DNA of 64,000 bases from Hallerella succinigenes (lineage in GTDB: Bacteria > Fibrobacterota > Fibrobacteria > Fibrobacterales > Fibrobacteraceae). Both the position numbers and the translations under genes were made by a program. Below, piece by piece: positions 36,551 to 43,683 of the stretch. The notes beneath the pieces are model-generated. The model ran no database searches. It worked only from the letters and a program-made list of their open reading frames with translations, and was not told the origin of the DNA. The stretch is from positions 1,922,001-1,986,000 of the forward strand of contig NZ_PGEX01000001.1 in the NCBI RefSeq assembly GCF_002797675.1, given 5' to 3'. Positions within the stretch are counted from its first letter, which is position 1, and every line of letters begins with the position of its first letter.

Positions 36551-36750
36551 TTATTTTGGAAGTGCGATGTTTACGCTGCGTTGGAGTAACCGTGAAAATT
36601 CTTCTAGTGTGGGAACCTTAAGAACGCCTTTGCCGTAGGGATTCAATATTCTGATTTTAGCGACGCTCGTTCCTAATTTTTTTTGCAGTGATATACTGTT
36701 TGACCATTTCTTTGACCTCGAACGCGTTAAACGGATAGCCGAAACGTTCA
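36551..36750 (-). pseudogene. 3' end of an unknown minus-strand gene, open at the repeat
   Basis: Read on the minus strand from the repeat edge: ERFGYPFNAFEVKEMVKQYI, then after a run of eight A residues (36677-36684) the frame is lost. Removing one A restores KKLGTSVAKIRILNPYG and VPTLEEFSRLLQRSVNIALP to a TAA at 36551-36553. So it is a C-terminal fragment with a poly-A frameshift. Family unknown. Confidence 0.55.
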
Positions 36751-36784
36751 GTTTTACCTCCGCTTATAAAGAGCCACTATAAGT
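36751..36784 (+). repeat. 34-bp cassette repeat, copy 2
   Basis: GTTTTACCTCCG + CTTATAA + AGAGCCA + CTATAAG + T. One core base (A for C) and the last base differ from the consensus. Confidence 0.9.
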
Positions 36785-36825
36785 CTAAAGCTGTGTCGAG
36801 TTCTGAAAAGTTCTGTGACCATGTT

Positions 36826-36891
36826 TTGCTGGCTCGCCCGCTCGATGCGATGTTACCGGAAGTGCCTGCACCAAAAGCGAAGAAGAAGTAA
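36826..36891 (+). pseudogene. C-terminal gene tail (KKK type), copy 2
   Basis: LLARPLDAMLPEVPAPKAKKK ends at TAA 36889-36891 (given here in one 20-plus pattern as LLARPLDAMLPEVP then APKAKKK). It parallels the tail at 33337-33481 (LLAKLLDAMLPELP). No start; parent gene unidentified. Confidence 0.45.
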
Positions 36892-36942
36892 GTCCTGACG
36901 AACGCACCTATCAACGGGGTGAGCGCCGGTTGCACCGAGTTT

Positions 36943-37239
36943 TTATTTTTCAAACAAGTCCGAGTGCGTTCCTGTGCGGACAAGTTCTAATATCAACACG
37001 TTGTCTTGCTTTCGGTAAATCAAGAGCCAATCCGGCTTTATGTGAAGTTCCCGATGCTCGGACCAATTGCCTCCAAGAGCATGATCCCGATACTTGTCTT
37101 CAAGAGGTTCGTCATTTGCGAGCTTTGAAACAACGGCGTACAATTCCTTCATATCGTAATTCCGTTTCTTTGCTCGTTTGACATCTTTCTTGTATTGTGA
37201 TGTCCATAGGATTTTGTATCTAGGTCCTTTCTCTACCAA
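36943..37239 (-). CDS. yafQ: YafQ-family mRNA interferase toxin
   Basis: A 98-residue RelE-superfamily toxin that would cleave mRNA on the ribosome. Diagnostic stretches: YKILWTSQYKKDVKRAKKRN, YRDHALGGNWSEHRELHI (the conserved His/Arg region) and KPDWLLIYRKQDN. Its start overlaps the antitoxin stop by 7 bp, so the two are translationally coupled. It is the downstream gene of a minus-strand pair within cassette B. Confidence 0.9.
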   Translation of the reverse strand: MVEKGPRYKILWTSQYKKDVKRAKKRNYDMKELYAVVSKLANDEPLEDKYRDHALGGNWSEHRELHIKPDWLLIYRKQDNVLILELVRTGTHSDLFEK

Positions 37240-37514
37240 GATTTCATCTCCCGAATGGCTTCGTTGACCGTATACGTCTTCATCTTCGAGGGGTTCTTCT
37301 GGTATTTCGCGTAAATTTCATCTGACTCTTCCATCGCCTTGATGGTTTTCCGATTCGGACGATTGATGGAAATTTCAAAAGGGATTCTCCCTTCGCGTAG
37401 AACTTGCTTGGTAAATACGTTGTACAGCCCCGAGATGGTTATTCCCACCTTTTCGCAAAAATCGGCGATGCCTTTTTTGTCGTCGTCGTCCAGTGTTATC
37501 GTCAAATTTGCCAT
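37233..37514 (-). CDS. dinJ: DinJ/RelB-family antitoxin
   Basis: A 93-residue ribbon-helix-helix antitoxin: ANLTITLDDDDKKGIADFCE is the DNA-binding strand and first helix, GLYNVFTKQVLREGRIPFEI the second half, and the C-terminal IYAKYQKNPSKMKTYTVNEA the toxin-binding part. AGAGGGC precedes the ATG. It probably represses its own promoter in the A+T-rich stretch 37515-37580, which contains TATA-rich dyads. Confidence 0.9.
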   Translation of the reverse strand: MANLTITLDDDDKKGIADFCEKVGITISGLYNVFTKQVLREGRIPFEISINRPNRKTIKAMEESDEIYAKYQKNPSKMKTYTVNEAIREMKSW

Positions 37515-37596
37515 TGTGCCCTCTTTGAAATGAGTGAAATCTATATGAAATATATATAAAAATCACATAAAATTCAGTGTTTTATAGTTGTGTTTT

Positions 37597-37674
37597 ACAG
37601 GAGAACATGCTGCAGAAGGAGTCTCTGCCGAAACTGTCGTGCAGAAGATTCTCGATAGCGTCGAAGTGCCGTAA
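37597..37674 (+). pseudogene. MoxR-like ATPase C-terminal tail, copy 2
   Basis: GEHAAEGVSAETVVQKIL and DSVEVP end at TAA 37672-37674. This matches the last residues of MoxR AAA+ ATPases and copy 1 at 36182. The fragment starts abruptly after a GTTTTAC heptamer. Confidence 0.5.
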
Positions 37675-37712
37675 AATTTAAACGCGGATCGCGAGCGTCG
37701 CGGGATCACCTT

Positions 37713-38303
37713 TTACACAAGCCGGGCCTTAAGCTCGGCTTTCACTTTTTTGAGGTCGCTGCAAGTGAGGACGGGAATGAGATTGTTGATTTCTTCGATA
37801 CTCTTGTCCCACCACTTGAACTTGAGCATGATGTCGATGAGTTCGTCGTCGAATCGCTTGCGGATGAGTTTGGCGGGGTTACCTGCCACGATGGTATAGG
37901 GCGTGACGTCGCTTGCTACGACAGAATTTGCCCCGATGATGGCGCCGTCTCCGATGTGGACGCCTGGGAGAATCGTCACATTCTGCCCGATCCATACGTC
38001 GTTACCGATGACGGCATCGCCTTTGAGCGGAAGGTCGCTCTGGGTCGGGGCGGGCTGCTCCCATGTGCCGAAGATGTAGAACGGGTAAGTGGTGGCTGCG
38101 TTCATCTGGTGGTTAGCCCCGTTCATCACGAATTCCACGCCGGCGGCAATCTGGCAGAACTTGCCGATGATGAGCTTGTCGCCGATAAAGTCGTAATGGT
38201 GGGTGACGTGCCGCTCAAAGTCCTTGTCGGCAAAGTAGGTGAAATCGCCCACAATGATGTTTTTGTTTTTGACATCGGGCTTGACGAAGGTCAAAGCCTC
38301 CAC
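37713..38303 (-). CDS. Xenobiotic (Vat/CatB-type) O-acetyltransferase, N-terminus uncertain
   Basis: A left-handed beta-helix (hexapeptide) acetyltransferase of the group that inactivates streptogramin A or chloramphenicol. Motifs: NIIVGDFTYFADKDFERHV, KLIIGKFCQIAAGVEFVMNG, ANHQMNAATTYPF (active-site His), GNDVWIGQNVTILPGVHIGD and VVASDVTPYTIVAGNPAKLI. The frame stays open and conserved upstream of GTG 38303 (TPDPNVIQPIANVE) but no ATG/GTG/TTG precedes it, so the true start was lost or is an unusual codon. Could still be made from GTG 38303, shortened. Native substrate unknown. Confidence 0.8.
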   Translation of the reverse strand: MEALTFVKPDVKNKNIIVGDFTYFADKDFERHVTHHYDFIGDKLIIGKFCQIAAGVEFVMNGANHQMNAATTYPFYIFGTWEQPAPTQSDLPLKGDAVIGNDVWIGQNVTILPGVHIGDGAIIGANSVVASDVTPYTIVAGNPAKLIRKRFDDELIDIMLKFKWWDKSIEEINNLIPVLTCSDLKKVKAELKARLV

Positions 38304-38384
38304 GTTGGCGATAGGCTGGATGACGTTTGGGTCGGGAGTCTTTGCTGGTATGGAAGGAATATAGATTAATTTTCGAATTTTATG

Positions 38385-38437
38385 TTAGCAGCGCCTTGAT
38401 GTAGGCCTGCACCTGCTTGACGGAGAGAGGGGGTGCT
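38385..38437 (-). pseudogene. C-terminal gene scrap open at the repeat
   Basis: The minus strand reads APPLSVKQVQAYIKALLT then TAA (38385-38387), running out of repeat copy 3 with no start. Family unknown. Confidence 0.35.
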
Positions 38438-38471
38438 GTCTTCCCTCGGCTTATAAAGAATCTCTATAAGA
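38438..38471 (+). repeat. 34-bp cassette repeat, divergent copy 3
   Basis: GTCTTCCCTCGG + CTTATAA + AGAATCT + CTATAAG + A. Arms are perfect; the spacer and left part have drifted. Confidence 0.75.
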
Positions 38472-38670
38472 TTCATCTTGGAAACACATATGTCGAAGTG
38501 CCTGGAGACGATGCTTAGTAACCATTTCAACCGTCTACTGATGCAACCAAATGGAATGATAAATACAGTTCTTCGTTGAACAAAAAAAGAAAATTTTCAT
38601 ACAAGTTAAAAATTTTTACTATATTTAAGGTAACGATTTAGGGTGATGGAAACATCCCTAGACACTACTT

Positions 38671-38735
38671 AAGAACTCTGACTAAAATAACTCTTCAGTT
38701 TCCACAAATTATTTTTAAATAATTGGAGAGTTCTT
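38671..38735 (+). promoter_or_regulatory. Ribosome-site-sequestering leader of the peptide gene
   Basis: AAGAACTCT (38671-38679) and AGAGTTCTT (38727-38735) form a 9-bp long-range stem that masks the GGAGAG. Between them, AAATTATTT and AAATAATT can form an inner A/T stem. A promoter-like TACTATATTT lies at about 38615-38625. Confidence 0.5.
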
Positions 38736-38736
38736 T

Positions 38737-38799
38737 ATGCTAAAAGTCATAATTAACATCATTCAAATTATCTGCGACATACTCGTGATAATTCTTTAA
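38737..38799 (+). CDS. Short hydrophobic peptide, probable type I toxin
   Basis: A 20-residue peptide starting MLKVIINIIQ and ending LVIIL, almost entirely Ile/Leu/Val with single Lys, Asp, Cys: a membrane peptide like the Ibs, Fst or TisB group of type I toxins. GGAGAG sits 6 nt before the ATG. The 5' leader contains AAGAACTCT at 38671-38679, a perfect complement of AGAGTTCTT at 38727-38735 that covers the ribosome site, so translation is probably RNA-controlled. A terminator follows directly. It is the only gene in its 364-bp cassette. No antisense RNA can be proven from sequence alone. Confidence 0.55.
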   Translation: MLKVIINIIQIICDILVIIL

Positions 38800-38808
38800 C
38801 CTAATTGG

Positions 38809-38834
38809 GGTACGGATTCAACCGTACCTCTTTT
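38809..38834 (+). terminator. Terminator of the peptide gene
   Basis: GGTACGG-ATTCA(A)-CCGTACC with TCTTTT after it, ending one base before repeat copy 4. Confidence 0.8.
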
Positions 38835-38835
38835 A

Positions 38836-38869
38836 GTTTTACCTCCGCTTATAAAGAGCCCCTATAAGA
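38836..38869 (+). repeat. 34-bp cassette repeat, copy 4 (consensus)
   Basis: GTTTTACCTCCG + CTTATAA + AGAGCCC + CTATAAG + A. The two 7-bp arms are inverted (one mismatch) around a 7-bp spacer. Confidence 0.95.
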
Positions 38870-39427
38870 TTCTAAAGTAATCGTAGATTTCCGTAAGCGT
38901 CGCCACGGTACTTCTCGGGCTCTTCGAAGCGCTTCCCTGATCGATTGCAATCGCAGGCGAAAGTCCGCGGATAAAGTCCACCGATCCGCGATCCGGACGT
39001 CCGAGGAAACGGCGCGCATACGTGCTGAGCGTTTCCACAAATCGGCGCTGTCCTTCCGCAAAAAGCGTGTGGAAAGCAAGGCTCGATTTTCCAGAACCGG
39101 AAACACCCGAAATCACCGTCAACTGATGACGCGGAATCGTCACGCTAAAGTTTTTCAAATTGTGCTTCCGCGCGCCGACGATCTGAATATCCAAGCAGTC
39201 CGCCACTTCTTTTTTACGAGCGATGGACTTCGCTTCTTCTGTTTTCGGTGAAAGGACTTTCGCAAGGAATTTCCCCGTCAAAGACTTCGGATTTTTCGCT
39301 ACTTCTTCGGGGGAACCTGTTGCGATAATTTCACCGCCGTTCACGCCCGCATCCGGGCCAAGGTCAATAATCCAGTCCGCGCATTTGATCACGTCCATAT
39401 TGTGTTCGATGATCACCATGCTGTTGC
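38870..39427 (-). pseudogene. uvrA: UvrA fragment spanning a tandem-UvrA junction
   Basis: The whole cassette is one open minus-strand frame without start or stop. It reads [41 protein letters not shown] (C-terminal end of a UvrA unit), then [39 protein letters not shown] (Walker A), [10 protein letters not shown] and [20 protein letters not shown] (N-terminal end of another unit). Such an order occurs where two UvrA copies are fused head to tail, as in double-length UvrA proteins. It is bounded exactly by repeat copies 4 and 5. Confidence 0.88.
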
Positions 39428-39461
39428 GTTTTACCTCCGCTTATAAAGAGCCCCTATAAGA
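39428..39461 (+). repeat. 34-bp cassette repeat, copy 5 (consensus)
   Basis: Matches the consensus of copy 4 through CTATAAGA. Confidence 0.95.
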
Positions 39462-39573
39462 TAAAGGAGTTTTGAAAGTTTTTTTAAAAATTTTGAAAAG
39501 TACTTGACAATGTTTTTTTTGTTTACATTCCTTTATGCGAGGCATTCTCGTTCAAATAACAAAAGGAGTAACT

Positions 39574-39909
39574 ATGGATTTTACTTGTAAGAAATGTGGA
39601 ATCGGAAATTATACATCTCTTTCCAGTTTGGTGAATTGCTCTTGCCCTAAAGGCGGCAATCATGAACCTTATGAAGGTCGCGATTGCGGTAACAACTGGA
39701 CTTGTAAGAAATGTGGAATCGGAAATTATACATCTCTTTCCAGTTTGGTGAATTGCTCTTGCCCTAAAGGTGGCTATCATGAACCTTATGAAGGTCGCGA
39801 TTGCGGTAACAACTGGACTTGTAAGAAATGCGGAATCGGAAATTATACATCTCTTTCCAGTTTGGTGAATTGCTCTTGTCCTAAAGGTGGCGATCACGAA
39901 CCGTTTTAA
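39574..39909 (+). CDS. Triple zinc-ribbon repeat protein
   Basis: A 111-residue protein made of three nearly identical 39-residue units, each TCKKCGIGNYTSLSSLVNCS + CPKGG-x-HEPYEGRDCGNNW; the third stops at HEPF. Each unit has C-x2-C ... C-x-C ... H, a compact zinc-binding pattern. At DNA level the unit is a 117-bp tandem repeat (starts at 39583, 39700, 39817) with only a few base changes, so it has expanded recently or is kept uniform. ATG 39574 has AAAGGAG upstream; TTGACA lies at 39504. The next gene follows at 15 bp. Nucleic-acid or protein binding is a guess. Confidence 0.75.
   Translation: MDFTCKKCGIGNYTSLSSLVNCSCPKGGNHEPYEGRDCGNNWTCKKCGIGNYTSLSSLVNCSCPKGGYHEPYEGRDCGNNWTCKKCGIGNYTSLSSLVNCSCPKGGDHEPF
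39583..39906 (+). repeat. 117-bp tandem repeat, 2.8 copies
   Basis: Copies begin at 39583, 39700 and 39817 and differ at a handful of positions (for example GGCAAT, GGCTAT, GGCGAT before the His codon). Confidence 0.95.
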
Positions 39910-39924
39910 CAGGGACTTGACATT

Positions 39925-40572
39925 ATGTTTTCCATCGCTAATGTTTCCGAGTTGTTCAAGGATGCACAATATGTGAATTTTTATCCGTTCGTGGGTGAAA
40001 ATTATTTTTCTGCGCCACATAAAATCCTTGTCTTGGGCGAGTCTCATTATGGCCCGAAAACGATAAATTCGAATCATGATTTTACGAATTGGATTGTCGG
40101 TGAAGATTACCTTTTGCCTAAAATAGATGGCAAGGGCTTTCCAGGTTATACACGGTGTTTTGATAACACTGCGCGTGTTCTTGCGGAATGTTGTAACAGT
40201 GACTCTTACAAGGTGTATCGCGAGATTGCTTTCTATAACTATTTCCAGGAAACAGTCGGCGAAGGCCACCATCGTTCTAAGGCTTTTCTGACTTCAGAAT
40301 TGGTTGAAAAATCAAGAAAGGCTTTAGGCGAAGTTTTGGAAACTCTAAAGCCAGATTTGGTTGTTGGCTGGGGATATAGTAGACTGGAATGGGAATGGCT
40401 CCCTCACGACCGTAAACAAATTTGGCAGGTTCCAGGGAAATTGCACTTGTTTACGATTGATGAATATTTGCCAGTACCATTTTGGTGCATGAAACATCCG
40501 TCAAACTTTTTCCCCGTTGGCTTGCATCGGGAACTTTATGGGCTTATAAAAGAACATCTTTGGGGTAAATAG
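39925..40572 (+). CDS. Uracil-DNA-glycosylase-superfamily-like protein (tentative)
   Basis: A 215-residue protein. HKILVLGESHYGPKTINSN near residue 32 and PFWCMKHPSNFFPVGLHREL near the C-terminus resemble the first and last motifs of the UDG fold (GxxP/GES... and HPS), and KPDLVVGWGYSRLEW gives a central strand. The canonical catalytic motifs are not exact, so glycosylase activity is unproven. It shares an operon with the zinc-ribbon protein, suggesting a two-gene unit acting on nucleic acid. Ends in a clear terminator. Confidence 0.5.
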   Translation: MFSIANVSELFKDAQYVNFYPFVGENYFSAPHKILVLGESHYGPKTINSNHDFTNWIVGEDYLLPKIDGKGFPGYTRCFDNTARVLAECCNSDSYKVYREIAFYNYFQETVGEGHHRSKAFLTSELVEKSRKALGEVLETLKPDLVVGWGYSRLEWEWLPHDRKQIWQVPGKLHLFTIDEYLPVPFWCMKHPSNFFPVGLHRELYGLIKEHLWGK

Positions 40573-40596
40573 AAAGCCGAGATTCTTCTCGGCTTT
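40573..40596 (+). terminator. Terminator of the zinc-ribbon operon
   Basis: AAAGCCGAGA-TTCT-TCTCGGCTTT with a T run; follows the stop codon directly. Confidence 0.88.
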
Positions 40597-40666
40597 TCTT
40601 ATGAAAAAAATGAAGTTTTGGCTAAATATTTCAACAGATGAACGCTGTTTAGCTCATATACAAATT

Positions 40667-42037
40667 GGTAGTGTCAAGGGTTTTTCGCAAAAATAGTTTG
40701 TCCCAACATCAGATCTAGGCTACATTTCCGTCCTTTTCCTGTTCCCGTTTCAGCTCGTTCTCCTTTTCCATCTCGTAAAGATGCTTCATGTTCAGGTATC
40801 TCTTGGTACCCCATTCCTTCGTGGCGATATGCCTTAGCCTAGCGCACACAAGCATCAGGGCAGATTCCCCGTCCGGGAAGCAACCCACAACCCGAGTCCT
40901 TCTGCGTATCTCCCGGTTCAGGCGTTCCAGGATGTTGTTCGTCCTTATGCTGCGCCAGTGTTCGTGCGGGAAGTCGAGATAGGTCAGCGTCTCCATCACG
41001 CCCTTGCGGTAAAGGTCTGCGGCGGATTTTAGCCCCATATCGCGCAGTTTCTGTTCTACGTCGGCAACCTTTTTCAGTGTCGCCTCCTTGTCTTCCTGGG
41101 CGTACGTAGCCTTCAGCAGGGGCATGGCCGAAGCGAGCTTGTTGCGAGGGATCTTTGTCATCAGGTTCCTGAAAAAATGCACCATGCAGCGTTGCCATTT
41201 CGCATCCGGGAACACTTCCGAGGCCGATTCCAGGAAGCCCAGGTGTTTGTCCGATGTGAACAGCCGGACGCCATTCAGGCCACGTTCCCTGAGGCTTACG
41301 AGGAAGCTACGCCAGCATTCCTTGCTTTCGCTTGCGCCCTCGCATGCTCCGAGTATCTCCCGGTAGCCGTCTTCGGACACCCCTATCGCGACAAGTACCG
41401 AGACGCTGGTCATTTCGCCGCCCCAGCTGCGCTTCAGGTAGATGCCGTCAACGAACACGTAGGGGTATTCCCCGCCTATGGCCCTGTTTCGCCATTCCTC
41501 GATCTTGCCGTATACCTTCTGGTTCAGGTTGCTGACGGTCGAGGCGCTGACCCGAGAGCCCCACAGGAGCTCCGTGACGTCTTCCACGCGGCGCACGGAT
41601 ACTCCCGCCAGGTACATCTCGATGAGAGACTCCTCCACGGACGATTCCCTGCGTCTGTAGCGCTCGATGATGGCGGTCTCGAACGGGGCCAGGCGCAGCT
41701 TGGGTACGGACAGGTCGACCTCTCCGGCGGAAGTCAGAAGCTTGCGGTGGTAATGACCGCTGCGGTAGTTCCTGCGCTCGTCAGTCCGCTCATGCCTTTC
41801 CGCGTTGCACAGCTCCGCGGCTTCCTCGTCCAGCATCGTGTTGAGGGTTTCCTCGATGGTCTTTCTAATGACTCCTTTCAGGTCGTTCTTGAGGCCTTCT
41901 TCGTCGATTTTGATTATATTGTTGTCCATAGGATGGTCCTTTTTAGGTTGATTTGTGATTATTTCAAATCTAAAAATTGGAACATCCTATTTTTTTTACT
42001 CCCTTAGAGGAATTTGCGAAAGAAAATATACGTTACC
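40667..42037 (-). mobile_element. IS256-family element
   Basis: A 1371-bp element with an 8-bp target duplication TACAAATT at 40659-40666 and 42038-42045. Terminal bases GGTA and an inner TTTCGCAAA are repeated in inverted orientation at both ends. Confidence 0.92.
40715..41929 (-). CDS. IS256-family (Mutator-type) transposase
   Basis: A 404-residue transposase. Mutator-type landmarks: AELCNAERHERTDERRNYRS near the N-terminus; PYVFVDGIYLKRSWGGEMTS (first Asp); GVRLFTSDKHLGFLESASEV (second Asp); KWQRCMVHFFRNLM; and the Glu in NNILERLNREIRRRTRVVG. Appears intact. Confidence 0.95.
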   Translation of the reverse strand: MDNNIIKIDEEGLKNDLKGVIRKTIEETLNTMLDEEAAELCNAERHERTDERRNYRSGHYHRKLLTSAGEVDLSVPKLRLAPFETAIIERYRRRESSVEESLIEMYLAGVSVRRVEDVTELLWGSRVSASTVSNLNQKVYGKIEEWRNRAIGGEYPYVFVDGIYLKRSWGGEMTSVSVLVAIGVSEDGYREILGACEGASESKECWRSFLVSLRERGLNGVRLFTSDKHLGFLESASEVFPDAKWQRCMVHFFRNLMTKIPRNKLASAMPLLKATYAQEDKEATLKKVADVEQKLRDMGLKSAADLYRKGVMETLTYLDFPHEHWRSIRTNNILERLNREIRRRTRVVGCFPDGESALMLVCARLRHIATKEWGTKRYLNMKHLYEMEKENELKREQEKDGNVA

Positions 42038-42206
42038 TACAAATTCAAGGCGTGTTCCCAGATGAGATTGTTGTTGATTTGTTTTTCTACTAAACCAATA
42101 AATGTTATGATGGCGTTCAGATAATCTATTGTAGCTGGAACGCACTCATTTTGTGATTGGGTAAGTTCGGAAAGAAGTTTTTCATACTCATCTTCAACGT
42201 TTGAGT

Positions 42207-42240
42207 TTTACCTCCGCTTATAAAGAGCCCCTATAAGATT
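42207..42240 (+). repeat. 34-bp cassette repeat, copy 6 (consensus)
   Basis: Matches the consensus of copy 4. Confidence 0.95.
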
Positions 42241-42489
42241 CAATGTGACCGCAGGCCGTGATGCACAGGCAAAAACTTACATCGAAACCCTCGATAAAAT
42301 TTTTGACCACGATCATCTGTATCTTTCGATTTGCGATAACGGAATTTCCGCTCAAAAAACGCTCAACCTGTTTACCGTTGCACTCGCGAAGGAATTGAAC
42401 CGCGAACTCGTCGCGGTCGGCGACGTGCACTACATTAAGCGGGAAGACGCCGACGCTCACAAGGCTCTCCGTTGCATTTCGCTCGTTGG
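42241..42489 (+). pseudogene. dnaE: DnaE (DNA polymerase III alpha) PHP-domain fragment
   Basis: The whole 249-bp cassette is one open plus-strand frame without start or stop: ETLDKIFDHDHLYLSICDNG, LNLFTVALAKELNRELVAVG and DVHYIKREDADAHKALRCIS. This is the internal PHP-domain region of the replicative polymerase (compare L-x-L-x-D-x-G ... NDVHYL-x-x-ED-x-x-AHD). It is bounded exactly by repeat copies 6 and 7. Confidence 0.88.
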
Positions 42490-42523
42490 TTTTACCTCCG
42501 CTTATAAAGAGCCCCTATAAGAT
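42490..42523 (+). repeat. 34-bp cassette repeat, copy 7 (consensus)
   Basis: Matches the consensus of copy 4. Confidence 0.95.
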
Positions 42524-42624
42524 TCAATCGCCTAAAACACGCTAAAAGACGCTTAAAAAGGACTAAAGAGGAATCCGACTTTTCTCAGTGGAAAAATGTA
42601 TATTGGTGATATGTAGGTTTGATT

Positions 42625-42858
42625 ATGGAACTTGTAGAAAACATAAAGGAAAAATTTTCATTTTACAAGGAAAATGACACGGACAAGATGTATCGCGTCG
42701 ATTTTCCGGATATGGACGGTTGGCTAGCTGTTTCATTTGACAAAAAAAAAGTTCTATTTCTCTATAAGGATTATCCCCAGAATTTTTCGAAGGAAGAAAA
42801 GGCTATCTTTGAAAAAGAAGAACCTTTCTGGGCCTCATTTTTTAATAACGGTCGATAA
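42625..42858 (+). CDS. Small orphan protein of cassette G
   Basis: 77 residues: MELVENIKEKFSFYKENDTD, YRVDFPDMDGWLAVSFDKKK, then an acidic-aromatic end (EKEEPFWASFFNNGR). ATG 42625 is chosen; its leader GATATGTAGGTTTGATTATGG is nearly shared with the gene at 43684. Family unknown; small cassette-borne proteins of this kind are often anti-phage or toxin-related, but nothing proves that here. Confidence 0.55.
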   Translation: MELVENIKEKFSFYKENDTDKMYRVDFPDMDGWLAVSFDKKKVLFLYKDYPQNFSKEEKAIFEKEEPFWASFFNNGR

Positions 42859-43128
42859 TCATTTTACATCACCATCGATACCTTTCATCTGATTTTCGGG
42901 ACGAGTGTTAATAAATCCCATCATTTTTTGAAATTCATAGTTATTCGCTATAGTTTCTATATTCGCCAGATACGCTTGCTGTTCTAATTTAATACCATAA
43001 GTGCTCATTGTTTTTTGACAACCAAAACGTTCCTTTAAGAAACGATCTGAAATTGTAAATGTCTTAAAGCCATTATTCTCCGGTATACGTCTTTGCAACT
43101 CCAAATACTCTACGATACCGCTCCTTTT
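42859..43128 (-). pseudogene. 3' end of a minus-strand gene, open at the repeat
   Basis: From repeat copy 8 the minus strand reads KRSGIVEYLELQRRIPENNG, FKTFTISDRFLKERFGCQKT, then IETIANNYEFQKMMGFINT and a stop at 42859, convergent with and abutting the 77-residue ORF. Internal TTG codons could start it, but the open frame into the repeat suggests a truncated gene. Family unknown. Confidence 0.5.
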
Positions 43129-43162
43129 GTTTTACCTCCGCTTATAAAGAGCCCCTATAAGA
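43129..43162 (+). repeat. 34-bp cassette repeat, copy 8 (consensus)
   Basis: Matches the consensus of copy 4. Confidence 0.95.
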
Positions 43163-43269
43163 TACATTACGGAATACTCACGTGGACACATACGCACCAC
43201 TGCCACCTGTCTAGGGACTGGGTCGCGTGTTGTACGAAACAGTCAAAGGAATCGAAGTGGAGGTCACCC

Positions 43270-43656
43270 ATGCTGGTAGCCGTGGAAAAGCCCCGTACGC
43301 GAAACACTGAGGCCGTCTCGTTCAAGGTCGAAGGCGAACGAATCCCGGAATGGCTTCTGGGGATAGTCCGCGAAGTTTACCCGACAGCGAAGGTTGAGGA
43401 CGGCGACGATAGAATCGAGATATCGAGCACAGACTGGTACAAGGACATGGAATCCAGGGACACTCCGGCAAGGACGCTAAAGATCATGCGGACCGCCGCT
43501 GGACTCACGCAGAAGGATTTGGCAAAGAAATTGGGGATTGCGTTCCAGAACTACAACCCGCTTGAACGCGGAACGCGCCCAATCACCATGCAGATGGCGA
43601 TGAGGCTTGCGGATGCCCTTGGCACGTCCTACGAGATGTTCTACAAGGAAAAATAA
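43270..43656 (+). CDS. XRE-family transcriptional regulator / antitoxin-like
   Basis: A 128-residue protein. The C-terminal ~60 residues are a Cro/CI helix-turn-helix: LKIMRTAAGLTQKDLAKKLG, IAFQNYNPLERGTRPITMQM, AMRLADALGTSYEMFYKEK. The N-terminal half (VSFKVEGERIPEWLLGIVRE) resembles N-terminal parts of HigA/MqsA-like antitoxins. GGAGG is 6-8 nt before ATG 43270. A 27-codon frame starting at GTG 43227 overlaps its start and could be a leader peptide or small partner, but is weak. Confidence 0.75.
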   Translation: MLVAVEKPRTRNTEAVSFKVEGERIPEWLLGIVREVYPTAKVEDGDDRIEISSTDWYKDMESRDTPARTLKIMRTAAGLTQKDLAKKLGIAFQNYNPLERGTRPITMQMAMRLADALGTSYEMFYKEK

Positions 43657-43683
43657 CCTATATTCGGATATGGAGGTTTGATT

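Larger units (their letters stand above)
40649..42206 (-). pseudogene. 3' end of a minus-strand gene, open at the repeat and hit by IS256
   Basis: From the edge of repeat copy 6 the minus strand reads SNVEDEYEKLLSELTQSQNE, CVPATIDYLNAIITFIGLVE, KQINNNLIWEHALNLYMS and TAA (40649-40651). IS256 interrupts it six codons before the end. It has no start. Looks like a helical protein C-terminus; family unknown. Confidence 0.6.

Noticed and set aside
41177-42007. 276-codon plus-strand frame over IS256
   Set aside because: Antisense of the IS256 transposase.
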